Positions 57,301 through 64,000 of a stretch of 64,000 nucleotides of DNA are shown piece after piece. Below the pieces are notes generated by a model that saw nothing but the letters and a program-made list of their open reading frames with translations, was not told where the DNA came from and did no database searches. The translations under genes were made by a program, and so were the position numbers. The DNA comes from Leptodontidium sp. MPI-SDFR-AT-0119 (Eukaryota; Ascomycota; Leotiomycetes; Helotiales; Leptodontidiaceae): the NCBI GenBank assembly GCA_020726505.1, contig JAHLEZ010000009.1, positions 992,001-1,056,000 of the forward strand, in the 5' to 3' direction. Numbering within the stretch: the stretch's first letter is position 1; each line of letters begins with the position of its first letter.

Positions 57301-58374
57301 TCTTCTTCACCACTTACAAGTGATTCCACACCTCTAGCCTTTTGGGATCTCATTGATTCCACATCTCCTTCCCTTCAAACGGTTTCAAATTATCCCTCTG
57401 AACTCGATGGATCCCCGCACACAAACCTTGTACGTCCGGTGTACGGGCCTAGCTAGCTAACCGGAAAATGTGACATCCCAAGTGGAGAACATCAGATGAA
57501 CCTGGAACTGATAGGTTGTCATTACTAACATGGTTACTAGACGAACTGTCACTTTGGAATCAAAATGTACGGATGAGGAATAGTCTCATGGAAGAGTAGC
57601 AAGACTTGAAACGTAGGACCTAGAGTGAAGCTCGTACCTGTTTCAAGATTACATTGTGTCACATGACCCTGCGACACGCGACCCGCACGCGCCCCCAGAT
57701 CCCGCTGGTCGGAATCCAGCTTCTGTAGAAGCTCTGTAGTTCTTTGGTAACTTTGAGTCCTCATGTACTCTGTGCTGTAGGCACTGCTTGGAGTTGACCG
57801 TGGTTGTTGGGTGGTGTGATGTAGTGATGATCTGTCTTGCCTGAGCTCAAGCAGTGGAAATGATCGCGAACCGCGCGACTTATATCGTTAATGGGAGTAC
57901 GGGGACTAGTCCAAACTTGGAACGAGTATGGCTTCTTTCTATGCGACGGACCGCGTGCAATCTTTGGCCCCCTAGATGCCTAGGTATGTAAGGTATATGC
58001 TGGATGTATACAAATAGAGATGGTTGCTTACGGTTCTGTTGTCGCCCAGGCTAGCCTAGTCTGTGAATCCCCCGCCGATGATGCAGTCCACGGCATTGAT
58101 GCAACCTTGGATGCCCCTCGAGGCCTTCGTGTCAGCAAATAAATGGCCTTATGTGGGCTACCATCTGTACAGAAGAGTCTGTCTGTGCCGTGACGTGTAA
58201 CGAGGCTCGCTTGTTGGTGGGGCTTTATAAACAAGGCGGGTTGCGCAGTTGAGGCAGTAGTTACCATTGATTGTTATTACGCAAGGTTCACCTAATCTAG
58301 ACAGAATACCTGCGTTAAGTATGTCACTTTGTGCTGAGCATTGAAGGAGGACTGATTTATTCTCAGCGGCAGTT
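57116..58374. other. Intergenic, gene-poor
   Basis: Promoter side of the secreted-protein gene, then 1 kb with no supported gene. Short frames on the minus strand at 57549-57764, 58028-58267 and 58158-58385 lack recognisable features. Confidence 0.45.
57273..57300. repeat. AT dinucleotide microsatellite, about 14 copies
   Basis: Perfect (AT)n run upstream of the secreted-protein gene. Confidence 0.9.
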
Positions 58375-58596
58375 ATGTGTGTCACCTGGACGATACATTA
58401 TGCCTGTGGCGACGATGAAGCAGCTAAGGCACCAAGCAACGGCTGCGATGGAAAGTGCAAGGGGGCCAATATCACGTACGACGATAATTTGGATACCAGC
58501 CCACAAGAAGACTGCTCTACCTGTATAGCTGCTCGTCAACTTCAGACTCCGTCAACGAGTAGTGATTCTAGTGCTTCGGACACTTCGGAAGAGTGA
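58375..58596 (+). CDS. Small Cys-rich protein, 73 residues, function unknown
   Basis: A short open frame MCVTWTIHYACGDDEAAK... with six Cys in the first 50 residues, spaced C-x8-C, C-x3-C and C-x2-C near its end (CDGKC, CSTC). The tail is Ser/Thr-rich and acidic. It has no signal peptide. Similar short fungal proteins starting M-C-x-T/W-x-I-x-Y/H-x-C are common and uncharacterised. There may be an additional exon. The call rests on the Cys pattern and composition; it could be chance. Confidence 0.45.
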   Translation: MCVTWTIHYACGDDEAAKAPSNGCDGKCKGANITYDDNLDTSPQEDCSTCIAARQLQTPSTSSDSSASDTSEE

Positions 58597-59080
58597 TTTC
58601 AGTAGGTACAGTCCTAATATACTCCTCCCCAATCTCTAACGCGAATTTCCAGATCTCGTTCTACTCTATTATACGGTGAGACGGTTAGCAGAGTGCTGGT
58701 TTCGGCGTGTTTAGTCGCTGTTTTTGGGGGGTCTACTAACCAAATTCCGGCTAATTCCACACCCCATCTGTCCCCACTACGCTCCTCAATCCAGACTCTG
58801 CGCGGAGACCGTGCACTGTCACTCAGTTTCCAGAGGATCATCTAAGACCTTAACTTCTTACCACCCTTCCTGCCTGGCCTGGCGACCCCCCAGACTCTCA
58901 TAGGTGCGACAGTAGAGAGATGGTTCATTCAATTACAAAAGGTTTGGCACCTTCCATTCGCTAACTCTTCCTTCCCATCGCCTACTTCCTAATCAACAAA
59001 CCCTCTCTCGACATCTCGACTATCGGCAACCTATCTTCCTGACCTCTTTCTCCTCTTCCTCCATGTGCACATCTATGCCT
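58597..59080. other. Intergenic
   Basis: No gene seen. A plus-strand frame at 59063-59266 starts MCTSMPRAGYDSLSHSETES and is acidic and protein-like, but the opposite strand there reads as Helitron-derived sequence, so it is not called. Confidence 0.4.
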
Positions 59081-60110
59081 CGAGCGGGATATGATAGTCT
59101 CTCGCATTCCGAGACGGAGAGCTTGTTCGATGATGAAGCACTCTCTGGGTCCGATACCGACGTGGACAGCTCCCAGCTGATGATCCCAGACATACGGAGG
59201 GAGGCGAACGTCCCTCAGGGTCAGTTGCTGGTCCGCAAGACCTTCCGAAAGCAAAAGAGCCCGTAATCATGGTGAGGATCGTCCAAGTCAGGGGTAACAA
59301 AGTTCTCACGGTGTAGTCGGCGCTGGAGATCGTCACAGAACTCTACCTTATACTCGTCCCAGATGGGAAGTGCGTCGGCAATCGCCCGTTGATGGAGGCC
59401 AGTTAGGAAGAGTGTCCGTACGCTGCTTGCGAGAGAAAAGACGATCGATTCGTCAAAGCACTGGAACTATTTCTGATCGTTCTCTGCAAGGCCGCGAGCG
59501 ACGCATGTTTGCTGGTAAGTTACGTAGATAACCCCCTCGTAACTTAAGAGCTTCTGAAACGACTTTGACCTGTGGATGACCGTAAGGAGTAGCCGTGAGT
59601 AGAATCCATCACCCGAGACGGACTACAATGGTACATACGCCCGATAGCAACCCCTTGTCTACGGGGCTCCCATGTCTTGGAAGTAGCTCTCCATGTGAAA
59701 TGGGAAGGGAACTCCGAATAGAGGTATTGAGGCGCGTCTGGATGTTGGGAGTTACGAAGGAAGAAGGCCATTAAGGTTGAACGGGTATTTGCGGTCCTTA
59801 CGGCTAGCTCTTCGGCGGAGATGTCATCCAGAAAGTAGACTGGCTGTTGGCCCGGCAGAAGAACTGCAAGCTGTTGGGACGGGTGGCAATTCCTCGTGGG
59901 TAGGGTATTCCATAAGTCGCCACATCGCCTCTGGAGGACTAATGTACCGCGCCTGCACGTAACTGGTAATCTCGTCTTCGTTACTAGTAACCGCGAGCGT
60001 TGTACGGTCCGCGCCTTTGTAGACTTACTTGTGGATGTACTTTACGGCCGGGACAGATGCACAAATTTCGACATTCATATGGGCCTCGTACTTGTTCAGT
60101 AGAAACGGGC
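59080..60110 (-). pseudogene. Broken Helitron (Pif1-type) helicase fragment
   Basis: The minus strand carries the linker region of a fungal Helitron Rep-helicase protein in several frames. Near 60000-59900 is EITSYVQARYISPPEAMWRL then EYPTHEELPPVP; at 59715-59640 is PQYLYSEFPSHFTWRATSK and GVAIGRMYHCSPS; and after a frameshift near 59610, LLLTVIHRSKSFQKL and then, near 59400, FLTGLHQRAIADAL. These match the well-conserved stretch before and into the helicase (ARYVSPCEA.WR, HE..P, YLY.EFP.HF.W, AIGRMY). Multiple frameshifts and stops, no rolling-circle Rep domain and no Walker motif were found, so it is a decayed internal fragment. Ends of the element were not located. Confidence 0.75.
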
Positions 60111-60253
60111 TATATGGAATGCTACCGTTTAAAACGTGACGTTCATACCCTTACACAAGCTTATCTTGTGCAATAGGTGATCTCCATGGTAATGTACGTG
60201 TGCAAGCTGTGCAAGCTAGTCGAGGTGGGTACCATTCGATCTATGAAAGTCAG

Positions 60254-60361
60254 TCGAGGTGTACACGCAACTCGAGGTGTACACGCAACTCGAGGTGTAC
60301 ACGCAACTCGAGGTGTATATGCAAGTCGAGGTGTGCAAGCCAGTCTAGTTGTGCAAGCCAG
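60254..60361 (+). repeat. 18-bp minisatellite, six copies
   Basis: Unit TCGAGGTGTACACGCAAC; the first three copies are perfect, the next three diverge progressively (TATATGCAAG, GTGCAAGCCAG). Because 18 is a multiple of three the open frames over it (RGVHAT repeats) are artefacts unless a transcript exists. Confidence 0.9.
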
Positions 60362-60365
60362 CTAG

Positions 60366-61427
60366 CTGAGGGGAGGGATCGGCTCCACATTTCATACCTT
60401 TATAATGCCTGACGATATTTACACAGTCGAAGCACATTTAAACATAGCAGCTAAGTCTCGACCGAAGACGGAGTTCCCTCGGCCTAATATTAATGCTAGC
60501 CCTTGAATTAAAACGACAGACTCAATTACAGCGGTCGCCGCCGCAGCATCATCGGCGTCGATTTAGGCACCCGTCGACAGACGCATTTCGGAGGGCGCGG
60601 AATCGCAGCTTCGACGGTAACTAAGCCGCGACGGGTGTCTCGAAAACATTCGGCTCGAGAAAAAAAGAGGGTTGTGTCTGGACTTTTGGAGCGAATCTGC
60701 ACCTAATTTTCATAGAATCCATTTAAGGCTCCTACTCTAGGGCTTAGATTGACCTGTTGAGAATTATGCACTGCATCAACGAGCTTACTCACATTCAATC
60801 TTGGCCGCAAGAGGTTACTTAATTGATCTATGCTCTTTCTCGCGCAAAAGAGGTGGATCAGGTGGTCTTTTGTAAAAGAGTGTGATTTGCCAGGGACAGC
60901 TCCAGTCGCTCTCACGGCTCTCAGTGCTCAAGGGCCAGAGTTACCACCAAAGTAGGATGCAAAGCTGGTCCTTTTTGCACTAAGAGCCGTTGAGTAGACT
61001 GATGCTGACTACGCCTAAAGCGCTACTACGAATGTACATACAAAAACAGGGATGGTGGGTGGGACCAAATAACAACAACTGAAGCTCTTCAAATCTGAAG
61101 GATTGATGAGGAGAAAGAAAGCACCCTGCAAGCAGAGATTTACATAGAGCTCGTGTCTAATCTCGCTTCATTGTAGATGCACCGCGTCTCAAAGCATAGA
61201 CCTCATCATATGAGATACTGGAAAAATATTGTGCAAAAGTCTCCCTCCAACCACAAAAGAGTCTCATGATAGCAGCAGAAGCTGAAACGGTGCACTGTCT
61301 ATGAGTCCATAGCTTTTGCTATCCAGCGCATATTATATAGGCAAATAGCAGATATAATTGCAACGTGAGCTAGACACCATATCTGAGTCGGTGATATGGC
61401 CAATTCTCTCGTGCTCCAACAAATGTT
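60366..61427. other. Intergenic, 3' flank of the NACHT-ankyrin gene
   Basis: No gene seen. A GC-rich patch with TCGGCGTCG and CGACG motifs lies at about 60530-60660. The open frame at 60703-60915 on the minus strand has no recognisable features. Confidence 0.45.
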
Positions 61428-64000
61428 TCAAACGATCTCAGCAGTTCTCCCAGCCCGGAGACGCCTAATTTCATTTATAGCCTTCACGTTTCCAGATCGC
61501 GCATGATGATCTTCAGGCAGCATTCCATCCTTATCAGCAACATCCATGTCAGCATTCCCTTCTTCAACCAGTATACGGATCATGCACACGTGCTCAGCGA
61601 ATGACAACGGTGTTCGACCCCGGTTATTCCTCTTATCGACATCTACACCGCACTGTATGAGGATTCTGACCGTCTTGATACTCCTCTCGCTATTTCCGGC
61701 CCACATAGCGGCTGAAAGTGGAGTTCTCCCGTCCCTTTCCGGGAAGTCAAGTGGCCAAAGAGTATTCCCATCCGGCTCGGCAGTATACAAGCTCTTGGGA
61801 TAGTATTGTGCAATGACTTGTATGACTTCCCAATTGGATCTGTCGGCAGCGAGGAGCACAGCATTTTGGCCAAGGTTGTCGACGCTAGCAACTTGAGAAT
61901 CGGCTTTGCCTGTTTCGCAGAGAGCTTTTACTACCTCGTAATGCCCGTAGAACGCAGCATAGCTCAATGGCGAACGTCCGTATACTACATCTCCTGTGTC
62001 TTCCAGCAAGCTCCCAAGCTCCGGGCGATGAGATTTCAATAGAACTTTTATGGCCTTCAGGGCTCCTTGTTCTGCCGCCCACGACAGTATGGTGCGGCCC
62101 CGCTTGTCCCTTATCGAAAGGTCGATCGCCTTGATGCTCAGCAGCTTCCTCAACTGTTTCATATCGTCATGACCCATCTTACTCGAAGAGCTCCAATGAA
62201 TCGGGGTCCAGCCATCACGATCAGCCATGTTCAGATCGACGCCCTCGGTATCAATCAGGAGGCTTGTAATATCCAGGTCACCCAGCTCCACCGCCAAAGA
62301 AAAAGGCGATCGATTCTTGTGGTCAACTAGGTTGATTTGAGAATCACGATCTTCCTTCAACAGTAGCTCCACGATTTTTTTGTGTCCATTAGCACATGCC
62401 CAGGAGATAGGCCATCGTCCCTCAAGTTCATGGCTCATCAATGAAGTTTTGTGAGTAAGAAGCAACTCCACGATACCTAAATGACCCATCCTGCAAGCCC
62501 AGCAAAGTGCAATAGACTTGCTTTCTTCAGCCACGTAGATGGACTGCTCGAAGACTTCATTTCCCAAGGATACAACACCGAAAAAGGCCGAGATGATCAG
62601 TGGGTCAAGAGGCTTCGGTAAGGCAACCCATTCCTGGGACGAGGTTCTATATAAATCCGACCAGTGCATAAGACAGTGCTCACTGGGATCAGAGATATGG
62701 ATGGAAGTCTTGAGCAACTCTTTGGTGGCGAAGTTACCAAGCGAGCGGAGGTGCGTTGCCCAATGACTTGCGGAGTACGCATAGAAGAGATGTTTCTTGA
62801 TCTTCTCTGCGACGGAGAGTACCCTTGCTGTTGAAACGTCGTCATCAGAACTAGATGAAGCCAGAGGCGGGTCGGCTCGGGCGTCTGCTGGTACATCCTC
62901 AAGCTGATCATTGTCATCGATATCTGCTGGGAGTTCAGCAAACAACGACAGAGTCTCATCCTGAGACTTGTCTGCGTCCTCATTGAAGTCGTCTAGGCCA
63001 AGAAACGTTATGCATGCTCGGGCAAGATCCAAGTTGGCAGCGTGAAGGGTAACACCGTAGAAGCTTCGAATGGACGATGGGAAGGACTCCATGTTATTGA
63101 CTTTGCCCGATGCAAGCCGCAAGAGAAAATCTTTTGTGGAGATATGATAAAGCTGCACTTTATTACCTCGGACGTAAGCTAGAGACCTCAGGACATTCCG
63201 TATTGATTGTTTGATGTTGCAATCTCGAGCATTCTCAATGTCTTCGAGGAGTAGCGACTGCTTCTCCGATGAGACAATTGCCAACGCCATTCTGAATTCG
63301 TTTGTTGTCAGAGGTCTCATGGACCCAACAAGAATACGTAGCATCCTTGCAGCAAGATCCCTGTTGTCGTCTTCAATTCCTGCCAAGATATGGCAATAGA
63401 GTTGATCAAGATCCTTTGGGCTCTCACTAATGACTTTTCGAAGACGAATAATATCTTGAGATCCAAGTTCCATTCGGTTGAGAACGAGTCTTACCCAGAG
63501 AAAGCTTACACCAGCTTTACCTAAGAGCTCGGTTTCCAGGGTTGACTTCATCTCTCGTTTCCAACGTCCAGCCAAAGCGAGTCGATCTAGCTCGGAATTG
63601 ATGAGTATTTGGACGTCTTGTTGAAGATGTTCGAAGATATCTATAGCATCAACCGAGAGCGTGGTAACGAAAGGCAGGATGGCTGACTTGAATCGAACGT
63701 TAGGTCGACTCGATATCAACACCTTGATGCACTTGCTTTGACCTTGTAGAGTTTGTTCGAGAAGACTCCCAATGTTTTCTAGAAGAAGAGATATGGAACC
63801 CTGCTGACATTCGTCTAATGCATCTATAATGAGTACGACAGGTCCGGTCAAAGGACTATTGAGGCCGGCCTTGAGTCGAGGCCATAGGAGACTTTGGTTC
63901 CAATTCTCCGCTGGTATGTCGCCTAGACTCGTAATTGATGTATGCATCGATTTCTGCAGATTTAAATTGTTCTCCAGTAGCTGAAACAAAAGACCTCGAA
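61428..64000 (-). CDS. NACHT-ankyrin NLR protein, N-terminus outside window
   Basis: An open frame from the window's right edge to a stop at 61428, about 857 residues shown and still open upstream, so the start and P-loop are missing. Residues near 50-60 hold Walker B (VVLIIDALDECQ), followed by the sensor-like SSRPNVRF; then a NACHT winged-helix region with PKDLDQLYCHIL and LRILVGSMRPLTTNEFRMAL. From about residue 480 to 830 there are around nine ankyrin repeats (for example GRWPISWACANGHKKIVELL, GRTILSWAAEQGALKAIKVL, GRTPLSFAEH). This NACHT-ANK layout is typical of fungal NLRs thought to detect non-self. No frame break in the part seen. The N-terminal effector domain cannot be known from here. 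Confidence 0.85.
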   Translation of the reverse strand, partial: RGLLFQLLENNLNLQKSMHTSITSLGDIPAENWNQSLLWPRLKAGLNSPLTGPVVLIIDALDECQQGSISLLLENIGSLLEQTLQGQSKCIKVLISSRPNVRFKSAILPFVTTLSVDAIDIFEHLQQDVQILINSELDRLALAGRWKREMKSTLETELLGKAGVSFLWVRLVLNRMELGSQDIIRLRKVISESPKDLDQLYCHILAGIEDDNRDLAARMLRILVGSMRPLTTNEFRMALAIVSSEKQSLLLEDIENARDCNIKQSIRNVLRSLAYVRGNKVQLYHISTKDFLLRLASGKVNNMESFPSSIRSFYGVTLHAANLDLARACITFLGLDDFNEDADKSQDETLSLFAELPADIDDNDQLEDVPADARADPPLASSSSDDDVSTARVLSVAEKIKKHLFYAYSASHWATHLRSLGNFATKELLKTSIHISDPSEHCLMHWSDLYRTSSQEWVALPKPLDPLIISAFFGVVSLGNEVFEQSIYVAEESKSIALCWACRMGHLGIVELLLTHKTSLMSHELEGRWPISWACANGHKKIVELLLKEDRDSQINLVDHKNRSPFSLAVELGDLDITSLLIDTEGVDLNMADRDGWTPIHWSSSSKMGHDDMKQLRKLLSIKAIDLSIRDKRGRTILSWAAEQGALKAIKVLLKSHRPELGSLLEDTGDVVYGRSPLSYAAFYGHYEVVKALCETGKADSQVASVDNLGQNAVLLAADRSNWEVIQVIAQYYPKSLYTAEPDGNTLWPLDFPERDGRTPLSAAMWAGNSERSIKTVRILIQCGVDVDKRNNRGRTPLSFAEHVCMIRILVEEGNADMDVADKDGMLPEDHHARSGNVKAINEIRRLRAGRTAEIV

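Noticed and set aside
60177..60365. Frames encoding RGVHAT repeats
   Set aside because: Produced by the 18-bp minisatellite, whose unit is a multiple of three.

Overview
The window comes from a filamentous ascomycete nuclear genome. The evidence is short (45-60 nt) GT-AG introns with CTAAC-like branch sites, AT-rich blocks of repeat-induced point mutation (RIP) type decay in which Gln and Trp codons have become TAG or TAA, fungal NLR-type genes, and an intact mating-type (MAT) locus with an alpha-box gene next to SLA2. The combination of MAT1-1-1, an HMG-box gene and SLA2 best fits Leotiomycetes (Helotiales-like). That placement is inferred, not proven.

Layout. 1-9.2 kb is a RIP-decayed repeat graveyard: an MFS transporter ruin, a chromodomain ruin, an unknown reverse-strand ORF ruin, and a clean 302-bp solo LTR with its target-site duplication. 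9.8-13.8 kb holds a six-exon gene for a large C2H2-finger protein with C-terminal membrane segments. 15.2-24 kb is a second mobile-element island: a truncated APH-like kinase, a RIP-killed protein kinase, a Ty1/copia RNase H end with its 3' LTR, a RIP-killed Tc1/mariner gene, two further LTR families and a three-deep nested insertion. 24.5-28.7 kb is a NACHT-WD40 (NWD) NLR gene whose ten near-identical WD40 repeats carry one in-frame stop.

30.5-36.6 kb is the MAT region: an HMG-box gene on the minus strand, an unrecognised four-exon gene on the plus strand, and the alpha-box gene MAT1-1-1 on the plus strand. It is followed by conserved housekeeping genes: SLA2 (endocytosis), an NVJ2/TEX2-like lipid-transfer protein, REV3 (DNA polymerase zeta), SLU7 (splicing), RPS9 and RPL21. 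A 348-bp LTR lies between the NVJ2-like gene and REV3. 55.7-57.1 kb encodes a secreted beta-propeller-like protein. 57.1-61.4 kb is gene-poor, with a small Cys-rich ORF, a broken Helitron helicase and an 18-bp minisatellite. The window ends inside a NACHT-ankyrin NLR gene.

How the parts relate. The three MAT genes are expected to act together as transcriptional regulators of mating identity. The right flank (SLA2) is the usual one for the class. On the left the window shows a het-type NLR gene and transposon wreckage, and APN2 is not seen. All exon structures were read by eye from splice signals and frame. Where stated, the summed coding length is an exact multiple of three and the spliced protein restores family motifs.
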